NCBI GenBank assembly: GCA_002448815.1
Contig: DKAJ01000010.1
Span: 1 to 26,270 of the forward strand
Origin: Micavibrio sp. UBA6929
GTDB taxonomy: Bacteria > Pseudomonadota > Alphaproteobacteria > Micavibrionales > Micavibrionaceae
Length of the DNA: 26,270 nt
Direction: 5' to 3'
Below are positions 7,817 through 17,200 of this stretch, piece by piece. Below the pieces are notes generated by a model. That model ran no database searches, had not been told where the DNA came from, and saw nothing but the letters and a program-made list of their open reading frames with translations. Made by a program: the position numbers and the translations under genes. Positions within the stretch are counted from its first letter, which is position 1. Every line of letters begins with the position of its first letter.

Positions 7817-10800
7817 GTCGCCTACACCAAACGGGCCACAACCAGATCAAAGCGGCCACACCATCAGCGCCGAATGGGGCGGCATTATTGGATGGTTTGC
7901 GCACAATCATGTTGCTGCCAATATTTTAATGATGTTGTTTGTGGTTGGCGGCCTTATCAGCGTTGCCTCCATGCGCACAGAAACATTTCCGACCGTTGAC
8001 CCGCGCCTTATCGCGGTCAGCGTTTCCTACCCTGGCGCAACGCCATATGAGGTTGCAGAAAGCATCACCAGCCGCGTGGAAGAAGCCCTGACAGGCATTG
8101 ATGGCGTTAAACGCATAACAGGCACAGCCACCGAAGGATATGGCGTCGTACAGGTCGAATTAAAAGAATTTGCCGATGCGGATGATGTTTATAATGACGT
8201 TGAAACCGCCGTAAACGGATTGTCCGACTTCCCCCCTGGCGAGGCAGAGCGCCCAACAATTAAAAAGACTAAGGTCACACAAACCGTTCTGCGCGCCGCA
8301 CTTTATGGTGATGTATCAGAAGAAACGCTGGCCTACTGGACCGAAGCCTTAGACGATGAAATCCGTCAACTACCAGAGGTATCCCTTACCAGCACAAGCG
8401 GCGTGCGCGATTACCAAATTTCCGTCGAAGTATCCGAAAACACACTGCGTCATTATGATCTAACCCTTAGCGAGATCAGCCAAGCCATACAGGCCTTTTC
8501 ACTGGATATTCCCGCAGGCACGATTGAGGCCTCACAAGGTGACATTCAACTGCGCATCCAGCAAAAGCGCTATGATGCCGAAGCCTTTTCTAGCATTGCC
8601 GTGCGTACGCAAGAGGATGGTTCTGTCCTGCGCCTTGGTGACATTGCGATGATTGTTGACGGCTTTGATGACGTCAACCTCATCAGCACGTATGAAGGTC
8701 AGCGCGCATCCTTTATCACCGTTCAACGCAGCGAAAGCGAAGACACATTAACCGTTGCGGGCGCGGCCAAAGCCTACCTTGATCAAGTAGCCCTGCCCGA
8801 AGGCCTGCATATTGCCTTACAAACAGATCGCACTTTTATCTTGAAAGAACGCATAAGCCTGATGCTGCGCAATGCAATTTTGGGCTTTATGCTTGTCTTT
8901 ATCATTTTGCTCTTATTCCTTGATTTAAAACTCGCTTTTTGGACAAGCGTGGCTATTCCCGTGTCATTCTTGGGCGGATTAATGCTGATTTACATGATGG
9001 GATACAGCATCAATATGGTGTCGCTGTTTGCACTGATTGTGGTGCTTGGCATTGTGGTTGATGATGCCATTGTCACGGGGGAAAGCATTTTTGACGCACA
9101 AGAAAAATATCACGACAACCCCCATGCGGTTATGCATGGCGTCAAGCGCATCATATCGCCCGTGACGGTTGGGGTTACGACGACAATGGCGGCCTTTGCC
9201 CCCCTGATTTTCAGCAGCGGAACCTTTGGCCAGATTATTAAAGTCATCCCCATTGCCGTTATTCCTATTCTTGCGGTGTCACTGATGGAGGCTTTCTTTA
9301 TTCTACCTTCTCACTTGGAAAGCCCAAAACGATGGAGCCGCGGCATACTGGCCGACATCAAAACACGTGTTTCCAAAGGGTTAGAATGCGTTATTGAACG
9401 CTTTGTCCTGCCACTTGCCCGCCTCAGTATACGCTGGCGTTATGTGACCCTGGCCATCTTTATTGGCTGGGGCATTATTACAGCTGGCCTCTTCACATCA
9501 GGGACGGTGCGTTTTGTATTCTTCCCCCGCATCGAAAGTGACCGCGTAAATATCTCGGTCACGATGCCGCGCGGCACACCGTTCAGCACAACGACAGACG
9601 TGATGGAGCGCGTAGGCAGCGCCGTAAAATCTGTGCGCAGTGAACTGAGCGAAGAAAGCGGATATGATATTTTCGAAGGCACATCGCTCAGCGTTGGTGA
9701 AAGCTCGAGCGAGAGCAATCCCGCAGCAGGCGCACATGGCGACAGCGGATCACATTTAGGACAGGTTCGCATTAAACTTGTCCCCTCTGGCGAGCGCGCC
9801 TATTCCTCGGTTGATATTGAAAACATGATCCGCGAGCGCATCGGCGACATCCCTGGCGTTGAAGAGCTTGCCTTTGAAAGCTCGTTGATGGGGTCGGATG
9901 CCGATATTGAGATTGAGCTTTCTCACTCGAACGATGCGATGCTTAATCAAGCTGCGGACGCCCTTAAGGAAGAAATTGCTAAGATCGAAGGCACATACGC
10001 CATCACTGACAGTTTCCAAGATGGTAAAACGGAATATCTTTTTGACCTTACCCCAGAGGGGCTTGCCGTTGGCTTGACGCCTGAAATATTAGGCCAACAA
10101 CTGCGCAGTACGTTTTTTGGCCTTGAAGCGCAGCGTTTACAGCGCGGCCGCAATGAGGTTTTGGTTTATGTACGCTACCCTAAAGAAGAGCGAGAAGATC
10201 TTGCCACATTATCACGCGCACGTATTCGCCTAGATGACGGGCGCGAAGTCCCCCTTAGCAGCGTTGCATCCATTACCGAGCAAGTTGGATATTCCTCAAT
10301 TTCGACCGTTGATGGCAATACGGTTGTGCATGTCACGTCCAATGTGAACTATGACGTAACGACGCCTAACGATGTGATCGCTTCACTTGAGAGCAGCGCC
10401 ATGCCTGCGCTGAAATCACGCTTCCCAGGTCTTGGTTACAGTTTAGAAGGCGAAAGCCGCAAACAACGCGAGGACATGTCATCACTGGGGCGTAATATGA
10501 TTATTGCCTTACTGGCGATTTATGTTCTTTTGGGCGCGCAACTGCGCAGCTATCTGCAGCCTGTCATTATCATGTCGGCGATCCCCTTTGGCATTATTGG
10601 CGCAATTTGGGGGCACTTCCTTTTAGGATACGACCTAAGCTTTGTATCCATGTTCGGGATTGTGGCTTTGTCAGGCGTTGTCGTGAATGACAGCGTTGTT
10701 TTGATGGATTACTTTAACATGCAAAAGAAAATTGGCCTGACAACCTATGAAAGCGCCATTAGCGCGATCCAGCGCCGCTTCCGCCCAATTTTATTGACAA

Positions 10801-11024
10801 CACTGACCACCAGCCTTGGGTTGCTGCCTATGCTGATGGAGCCGAGCAAGCAAGCCAAATTTTTAATTCCTATGGTTATTTCTTTGGCTGTGGGGATTTT
10901 ATTTGCCACAACGATTATTTTGCTGTTAGTGCCGAATTTAGTGATGATCGTTGATGATGTAAAAATCATGCTGCGGCGCGCCCATGACAAAATTGCGCAT
11001 TCGGTAAAACGTCAGATCGCTTAG
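7806..11024 (+). CDS. RND efflux pump, inner-membrane permease (HAE1-like)
   Basis: At 1072 residues this has the length of a full RND pump. The first membrane helix (about residues 32-52) follows AHNHVAANILMM. The porter-domain motif SYPGATPYEVAESIT appears near residue 75. A first membrane bundle spans about 350-545 and a second about 890-1055. The proton-relay aspartates of helix 4 are present in VVDDAIVTGES, and helix 10 has GVVVNDSVVLMDY. RND pumps exchange protons for substrates and export drugs, detergents, metals or lipids. The sequence supports the HAE1-like hydrophobic-compound group more than the metal group, but the substrate is unknown. Residues near 640-660 are an unusually Gly/Ser/Ala-rich stretch (NPAAGAHGDSGSH). 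The reading frame begins inside the end of the adaptor gene and stops 7 bases before a convergent gene. Confidence 0.95.
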   Translation: MDTKSPTPNGPQPDQSGHTISAEWGGIIGWFAHNHVAANILMMLFVVGGLISVASMRTETFPTVDPRLIAVSVSYPGATPYEVAESITSRVEEALTGIDGVKRITGTATEGYGVVQVELKEFADADDVYNDVETAVNGLSDFPPGEAERPTIKKTKVTQTVLRAALYGDVSEETLAYWTEALDDEIRQLPEVSLTSTSGVRDYQISVEVSENTLRHYDLTLSEISQAIQAFSLDIPAGTIEASQGDIQLRIQQKRYDAEAFSSIAVRTQEDGSVLRLGDIAMIVDGFDDVNLISTYEGQRASFITVQRSESEDTLTVAGAAKAYLDQVALPEGLHIALQTDRTFILKERISLMLRNAILGFMLVFIILLLFLDLKLAFWTSVAIPVSFLGGLMLIYMMGYSINMVSLFALIVVLGIVVDDAIVTGESIFDAQEKYHDNPHAVMHGVKRIISPVTVGVTTTMAAFAPLIFSSGTFGQIIKVIPIAVIPILAVSLMEAFFILPSHLESPKRWSRGILADIKTRVSKGLECVIERFVLPLARLSIRWRYVTLAIFIGWGIITAGLFTSGTVRFVFFPRIESDRVNISVTMPRGTPFSTTTDVMERVGSAVKSVRSELSEESGYDIFEGTSLSVGESSSESNPAAGAHGDSGSHLGQVRIKLVPSGERAYSSVDIENMIRERIGDIPGVEELAFESSLMGSDADIEIELSHSNDAMLNQAADALKEEIAKIEGTYAITDSFQDGKTEYLFDLTPEGLAVGLTPEILGQQLRSTFFGLEAQRLQRGRNEVLVYVRYPKEEREDLATLSRARIRLDDGREVPLSSVASITEQVGYSSISTVDGNTVVHVTSNVNYDVTTPNDVIASLESSAMPALKSRFPGLGYSLEGESRKQREDMSSLGRNMIIALLAIYVLLGAQLRSYLQPVIIMSAIPFGIIGAIWGHFLLGYDLSFVSMFGIVALSGVVVNDSVVLMDYFNMQKKIGLTTYESAISAIQRRFRPILLTTLTTSLGLLPMLMEPSKQAKFLIPMVISLAVGILFATTIILLLVPNLVMIVDDVKIMLRRAHDKIAHSVKRQIA

Positions 11025-11031
11025 GGCTTTT

Positions 11032-11577
11032 TTATTTTTTCATACCTAGCAAGGCCGATGAATTGACCTTCGGTGATTTGCGCCCGATGCGACCGCGTCC
11101 GCCTTTTGCGTCATCGTCATCCGGAAGTTCTTTTTTTACAAGCTCTTCAATATTGGGCAATTCGCCCATTTGCAGTGCCTGCACGCATGCTAAAAAGAAA
11201 TTACAGCCTTTTTCTTCCCAACCGCCTAACGTTTCAGACAGGTGCTTTCCTTGCACGTGCATTGTCTTTGGCGCCCATAAATCTCCCATCGTCGGAACAG
11301 CCCGCATGACCATAATCTGTTGCGGGTTACTTTTATGTGCGGCCTCGGGATCGTCATACAAGAACTGTATTTCGGCCTCTAGATCAGTACAGGATGGTCC
11401 CATACGGACTTCGGCACTGCATGTGATTCCCTGGTCCTCGTCATAGTGCATCCAAGGGTTTGTCTCATAAGCAGATAGAACGCGGTTCACGCCCAGTTTT
11501 TGTAATAAATCTTTTAACGAAGTACGCATATTCTTTGTCGTTTGGCGTGCGGGGTTAACGCTTTTTGCCCCTGTCAT
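11032..11577 (-). CDS. Unrecognised 181-residue protein
   Basis: I do not recognise this protein. It has no signal peptide or membrane helix and is probably cytoplasmic. A mixed alpha/beta body of about 130 residues includes the segments LQKLGVNRVLSAYETNPWM, AEIQFLYDD and GGWEEKGCNFF. It is followed by a run of four aspartates and a basic tail (GGRGRIGRKSPKV). The gene sits alone on the minus strand, ending 7 bases from the RND pump stop. The ATG at 11577 has no ribosome binding site, and nor does the next in-frame ATG at 11529 (MRTSLKDLLQK), so the start is uncertain. The body is normal protein with normal codon use, so it is likely real. Confidence 0.7.
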   Translation of the reverse strand: MTGAKSVNPARQTTKNMRTSLKDLLQKLGVNRVLSAYETNPWMHYDEDQGITCSAEVRMGPSCTDLEAEIQFLYDDPEAAHKSNPQQIMVMRAVPTMGDLWAPKTMHVQGKHLSETLGGWEEKGCNFFLACVQALQMGELPNIEELVKKELPDDDDAKGGRGRIGRKSPKVNSSALLGMKK

Positions 11578-11705
11578 TTGATATTAATATGTTTTATACT
11601 GCCACAGTAATGCATAGCCGTCTATATGTGGCTGAGTATAAAAGGGTAAGGCTTTTTTTACTTATCTATGTATAAAATACATTGTTCGGGGGATCATCTA
11701 TTTTT

Positions 11706-12773
11706 ATGCGCGTTTTTTCTTTTCTTCTTATGGCTCTTATTCTGACCAGCACCCATGTATGGGCGCAAGGAGGAATAGAAAAAAACTTGGCGCAACCCAT
11801 CCATATTATTGACGCGGCCCATATCAAGCAAAATGACACTGTTTATCACTTATGGGGAACCGAGCTTCCGCCGACAAATACGGTGCACACGGATACTTTG
11901 GCTGAAAAATCGCTGCGTCAGCTCATCGGGCGGGATTCCTTGACATGTTTTGTTTATGCGCAAGGAGCAATGCCAAGCGCCCAATGCTTTAACGAGAAAA
12001 GCACAGACATTTCAGAATCGATCATTTCCAAAGGCTTTACACTTGCTAACCGCATGCAAATCGTTGGCACTGACTATGAGGTTCCTTACCTGAACGCACA
12101 AAAAAGAGCGCAAAACGCAAGTCTTGGCCTTTGGACAGTCGATACAACGGTTGTCGATAATTTTGCGCTGCTTCAAGAAAGCTCGCGCGTTTTAACATTA
12201 TTGCTCTTTGCGATTTTTGTTGTGCTAGTCATCGTCATTATAGTTGCGGCCCTGATCAGCAAACGCAGCATGGATAGAGTGTATTTAACCCTGAACCAGA
12301 CTATTCAAGTTATCACAAAAGAAGCCAGCATCCGCCGCAAAGAACAGGAAATGGTTGGCGTTATGCTGAATGCCGAACTCAAAACAAACCAATCTAAAAT
12401 CGAGGCCTTTCTTGTTATCTACAAAGATTTGCTCAAAACGCTTAACGACCAGTACGCTGATCATAAATACCGCCGTACGGGTGAAGTCGTGCGCACAGCG
12501 CCTGCCCTAGATCGTTTTATTTTTGATGCTAATGTTGATAAGCTCGAAGCCCTAGACAGCGACCTTGCGCCGCTTGTTATTGATTTTTACGGGCGCATCG
12601 AAACCAATCCAGATTACAACAATCTTGAACCCGATATGAGCTATGAAACAGCAGTAAGTATCGTTGAAGAGGCCGTCAAAAAGGCACAAAGCCTCAGCCA
12701 AGATATCGCGCCACTGATCGAGCGCTTTGACAGCAAAGGCTACACTTCGGTTAACCTCGTCTTTTCGAATTAA
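11706..12773 (+). CDS. Membrane-anchored protein with a degenerate SNase-like domain
   Basis: This 355-residue protein starts with a signal peptide (MRVFSFLLMALILTSTHVWA). Residues 31-145 resemble the staphylococcal nuclease fold in order: IIDAAHI, then YHLWGTELPP where nucleases have RLxGIDAPE, then a Leu/Ile helix, TDISESIISKGF, and finally AQNASLGLW where nucleases have ARxxxxGLW. The catalytic positions look lost (His for Arg, Glu for Asp, Pro for Glu, no YGR arginine), so enzymatic activity is unlikely. A membrane helix follows (162-184), then about 170 cytoplasmic residues that look helical. The ATG at 11706 is chosen over a TTG at 11682 because the signal peptide begins there and GGGGGA lies upstream. 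The nuclease-like part would be periplasmic. Function is unknown. It converges on xseA with 7 bases between stops. Confidence 0.75.
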   Translation: MRVFSFLLMALILTSTHVWAQGGIEKNLAQPIHIIDAAHIKQNDTVYHLWGTELPPTNTVHTDTLAEKSLRQLIGRDSLTCFVYAQGAMPSAQCFNEKSTDISESIISKGFTLANRMQIVGTDYEVPYLNAQKRAQNASLGLWTVDTTVVDNFALLQESSRVLTLLLFAIFVVLVIVIIVAALISKRSMDRVYLTLNQTIQVITKEASIRRKEQEMVGVMLNAELKTNQSKIEAFLVIYKDLLKTLNDQYADHKYRRTGEVVRTAPALDRFIFDANVDKLEALDSDLAPLVIDFYGRIETNPDYNNLEPDMSYETAVSIVEEAVKKAQSLSQDIAPLIERFDSKGYTSVNLVFSN

Positions 12774-12780
12774 ATACGGC

Positions 12781-14250
12781 CTAAAACAGGCTTTGCTGCG
12801 ATGTATCTTTGGATTGAGATGACGCGCTTTTCTTTTTCGCAGGCTTTTCCTTTTTACGCGGTGCAGGGGCAATTTTTGCATCCCCGCTAGAGATAACAGC
12901 ACTGCGCGTTTTACCTCCATAAAATTCCAAGGCCACATTTTGCCCTGCGCTCAGGCTTTCAGGCTGCGTTAAGACCTGACCATCTTCGCCGCGCACCACG
13001 GTATAGCCGCGCTTAAGGACATTTTGGAACGAATAGGCCTCAAGCATTTTTCCTGCATGTGCCAGGCGCGTTTCTGGACGTTCAAACATACGCATGCGAT
13101 GTGCGGTTAATTGATCGCCCCAGCGCTCAACCATCATTTTCTTCTGCTGAATCAGGTCTTTCGGGTTCTTTAACCGTCCGCCAACGCTGACTATCTTGTT
13201 TTGGCGTTCGCTTATAATCGACTGGACCTTATACGTTAGGCTTTCTGCGATACGGTCAAGTTGCTGCGTTTTGATATCCAGCAATTTCGTCGGATCGCCC
13301 AGGCCCTTACTTTGCAGGCGTAAAGATGCCGACTTATCCTCGAGGCGCCGCGTGAGTGCCCCGAGAAGACGCGCACCGCTGTCTTGCACCATGGATAAAA
13401 GCTCGCTTCGTACTGGCACAGCCATCTCTGCAGCGCCCGTTGGCGTTGGCGCGCGCAAATCTGCGGCGTAATCAATAAGGGTTGTATCTGTTTCATGCCC
13501 TACCGCGGAAATTAGGGGGATCGTGCAGTTGGCCGCGGCGCGCACGACATTTTCCTCGTTAAACGCCATCAAATCTTCCAGCGAACCGCCGCCGCGCGCC
13601 ACAATAATAACATCTGGTCGTGGCAAGCCATGCGCCTCAATGTTTTGAAGTCCTTCGATCCCTGCGACAATTTGTTTATCTGCGCCCTGCCCTTGTACCA
13701 TGGCTGGCCATAAGATTACATGCGACGGGAAACGGTCTGATAAGCGGTGCAAAATATCACGAATCACTGCGCCTGTCGGGGATGTCACAACGCCGATCAC
13801 TTGCGGAATTTTCGGCAGTGCTTTTTTACGTGCGGGATCAAACAACCCCTCGGCGGCCAGCTTCTTCTTTCTGTCTTCCAGCATCTTAAGAAGCGCACCC
13901 TCGCCGGCAAGCTCCATGCTTTCTATAATCAATTGATAATTAGACCGCTTGGGAAAGGTCGAAAGGCGTCCTGTGCAGATTACCTCTAACCCTTCTTCAG
14001 GGCGGATTGAAAGGCGGCTCATCACGCCTTTCCAGCACACCGCGTCAATAACCGCATTATCATCTTTTAATGAAGAATACATATGGCCGGATGCTGCGAT
14101 TGATACGCGGGACAGTTCACCGCGCACACGCACGTGACCATACGTATCTTCTAGCGTCCTTTTTAACGACATCGCCAGATCTGATACTGAAAACTCTGGC
14201 ACGTTTGATTGGGCGTTTGGTGGGCTTGTCATATCCTGATATGCGTTCAT
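12781..14250 (-). CDS. xseA: Exodeoxyribonuclease VII large subunit
   Basis: The 489-residue protein has the XseA layout. An N-terminal OB-fold (about residues 18-115) contains VRGELSRVS and DAVCWKG. The central nuclease domain has GVVTSPTGAVIRDI near residue 155, VARGGGSLEDLMAFN near 225 and SAVGHETDTTLIDYAADLR near 255. A long helical region follows, then a C-terminal piece with FQNVLKRGYTVV. The tail is Lys/Ser-rich and low in complexity (PAPRKKEKPAKKK, then QQSLF). With the small subunit XseB, which is not in this window, it degrades single-stranded DNA from both ends. The start at 14250 has only a weak TAAAGA ahead of it. The next ATG (14232) has AGGA too close to it. It diverges from putA with 44 bases between. 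Confidence 0.96.
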   Translation of the reverse strand: MNAYQDMTSPPNAQSNVPEFSVSDLAMSLKRTLEDTYGHVRVRGELSRVSIAASGHMYSSLKDDNAVIDAVCWKGVMSRLSIRPEEGLEVICTGRLSTFPKRSNYQLIIESMELAGEGALLKMLEDRKKKLAAEGLFDPARKKALPKIPQVIGVVTSPTGAVIRDILHRLSDRFPSHVILWPAMVQGQGADKQIVAGIEGLQNIEAHGLPRPDVIIVARGGGSLEDLMAFNEENVVRAAANCTIPLISAVGHETDTTLIDYAADLRAPTPTGAAEMAVPVRSELLSMVQDSGARLLGALTRRLEDKSASLRLQSKGLGDPTKLLDIKTQQLDRIAESLTYKVQSIISERQNKIVSVGGRLKNPKDLIQQKKMMVERWGDQLTAHRMRMFERPETRLAHAGKMLEAYSFQNVLKRGYTVVRGEDGQVLTQPESLSAGQNVALEFYGGKTRSAVISSGDAKIAPAPRKKEKPAKKKSASSQSKDTSQQSLF

Positions 14251-14257
14251 TCTTTAA

Positions 14258-14286
14258 TTGAGATTAAACCTATTATCAGTCATAAT
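14258..14286 (+). promoter_or_regulatory. Strong candidate promoter placing putA's start at or near +1
   Basis: TTGAGA (14258-14263) and CATAAT (14281-14286) each match the sigma-70 consensus at five of six bases and are separated by exactly 17 bases. Only 8 bases lie between the -10 box and the putA ATG (14295), so transcription would start at or within a couple of bases of the start codon. No ribosome binding site is present. Confidence 0.55.
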
Positions 14287-14294
14287 GTATTACT

Positions 14295-17200
14295 ATGGTT
14301 CAAATAACAATCAAAAGCCTTTCTTCGTCCTGTTTTCCCGATGAACAAAGTTGTTTGCGCGCCTTGCTTGCGGGCTTTCAATGGGATCACGAGACTGCCG
14401 ATCATATATATGACTATGCGTACCGCATGGTGCTCAATATGCGGTCAAACCCGCAATCGTTTGGTATTTTAGAAAGTTTCCTTCAGCGTTTCCCCTTAAC
14501 TGGCGATGAAGGACTCTCCCTCATGCATATTGCAGAGGCTTTGCTGCGCATCCCAGATGCGAATACGGCTAATCAACTTATCACTGACAAAATGAACGCT
14601 GCACAATGGCGCGTCAAACCCAACACCGCCAGCAGTGATAATTTGCTGCGTGCGGCGGGTCTTGGTTTGCTGGTGGGAAACAAGGCGATTAACAGCCCCT
14701 TATCCCATGCGGCGCTTCCCGTCATTCGCAACAGCATTCGCCACGTTGTACAGAAAATCGGCAAACAATTCGTCCTTGGCGAAGATATTGACGCAGCCTT
14801 TGTCCACGCCCTGCCCTATGAAAAAGAAGGGCAACGCATGTCGTATGATATGCTTGGCGAAGCGGCGCGCACTCAGGCCGATGCTGATCATTATTTTCAG
14901 TCGTACAAAAATGCACTGAACGCTGTAAAGGCACGCCAGCGCAGCAAAGCTGACTCGCCTTACAGCACCGCAGGCATCTCAGTAAAGCTGTCGGCGCTGC
15001 ATCCACGTTACGAATTTTCGCAGAAAGATATCTGCGTGCCCGAAATCACAAAACGCATGATCGAACTTTGCCGCATTGCTGCGAGCGCCAATATCGCGAT
15101 CACGATTGATGCAGAAGAAACCGAACGACTATCCCTGCAATTAGCGGTCTTCGAACGATTGCTGCAGGTCGGTGAGTTTGAATTCTGGGACGGCCTTGGC
15201 CTTGCCGTACAGGCATATCAAAAACGCGCAGCATCTGTTATTGACTGGTTGAAGCAAACCACAGAAACGCACAAACGCAACATTCATGTCAGGTTGGTCA
15301 AGGGCGCCTATTGGGACCGCGAGATCAAACATGCACAAGTTCATGGTTTGCTTGACTACCCTGTCTTTACCCGCAAGTGTCATACAGATCTTAATTACCT
15401 GATTTGCGCACAAAAAATGCTGCAACAATGTCCGCAAATCTATCCTATGTTTGCCACACATAATGCGCATACGATTGCTGCGGTCAAATCCTTTGCGCGC
15501 ACAGCAAATCGTGACTTTGAATTTCAACGCTTGCACGGCATGGGTGAGGCTTTGTACGCCGTCTTGCCTAAAGATGACAATGATCAAATATGCGTCTATG
15601 CACCCGTAGGGCCACACAAAGATTTGCTTCCCTATTTGGTGCGCAGGATGCTGGAAAATGGTGCGAACTCTTCCTTTATCAATAAACTTTTAGATGACAC
15701 CTATCCCTTAGATAAATTGCTGCATGATCCCGTGTTAAAGGCTGCAGAAAATAATCATACATCGCATCCGCAAATTACATTTCCACTGGATTTATTTATT
15801 GATGAAAAGCCACGAGAGCGCCTTAACTCGCGCGGGCTGGATTTGGATGATGAGGAAACTGTTGCCTTTTTATATCGCTGGATCTCACCATTTTTAAAAG
15901 ACACACACCAATACAGTGCGTTTAGCCTTATCAATGGTCGTTCGTACAAGGGCAGCAATGTTCACGATGCGCTGTGCCCCGCCAATACGCAAAAGCACCT
16001 TGGCCGCACATGGTATGCCAGTGAAAAGACGGCAGAAAAAGCCATCCGCAAGGCCAACAAAGCCTTTCCTGACTGGATGAAAAAGTCCACACAAAGTCGC
16101 GCTGAAATTGTGCAGAAATATGCAGATTTATTAGAAGATTATGCACAAGAATTCTTTGCGTTACTGGTTCGCGAAGCAGGAAAAACGCTGCCTGACGCGC
16201 AGGCTGAAATTCGTGAGGCAATTGATTTTTGCCGTTATTACGCCAATCAAATCATGTCTGAAGCACCATCATGTGGCTTTACATTGCCTGGCCCTACGGG
16301 CGAGCATAACCATTATACCCGCCACGGTCGCGGCGCGTTTGTTTGCATTTCGCCTTGGAATTTCCCCTTGGCCATTTTCACCGGTCAAATTGCGGCGGCG
16401 CTTGTCACGGGTAACACAGTAATTGCCAAACCTGCCGAGCAAACATCCGCCATCGCAACATTTGCCGTCAAATTATGGCACCGTGCGGGCATCCCCAGTG
16501 ATGTTTTAAATCTGGTTATTGGTGACGGCTTTATCGGCGCGCACCTTGTTAATCATCCAGATATTGCAGGAGTGACCTTTACAGGGTCAAGCGAAGCCGC
16601 CCATCAAATTAATCAATCTCTGGCTTTAAAACACGGGCCTATTGTGCCGTTTATTGCAGAAACTGGCGGCCTGAATGCGATGGTTGTTGATAGCTCGGCC
16701 TTGTTAGAGCAAGTCATCGATGACGTTGTCCTGAGCGCCTTTGGCTCGGCGGGGCAGCGATGCTCGGCCACACGGCTGGTTTTTGTTCAAGATGATGTTG
16801 CCGATACGTTTAACCGTATGTTGCAAGGGGCTATGCGTGAACTGCGCGTTGGCGATCCATCGAACATCAGCACAGATATTGGCCCTATCATTGATAGCGA
16901 AGCACGCGCTAACCTGGTCACCCATTGTGGTAACCTCGAAGGATTTGGCAAGCTGATTGCACAAACGCCGATCGATTCTGCCATAGAAGATATGGGGCAT
17001 TTCTTTGCGCCGCGCGCTTATGAAATCCCGTCACTGAGCGGCATTGACAAAGAGGTCTTTGGCCCTGTCTTGCATGTCCTGCGTTATAGCTACCACGATT
17101 TAGATGACCTGCTTTTGGAGCTACGGAGCAAAGGATACGGTTTAACCCTTGGCATTCACAGCCGCATCGACAGCTTTATCCAGCGCGTACAAAGCCAAAG

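Noticed and set aside
11682..11705. TTG start for the SNase-like protein
   Set aside because: It adds eight residues before a clean signal peptide. The ATG at 11706 is better.
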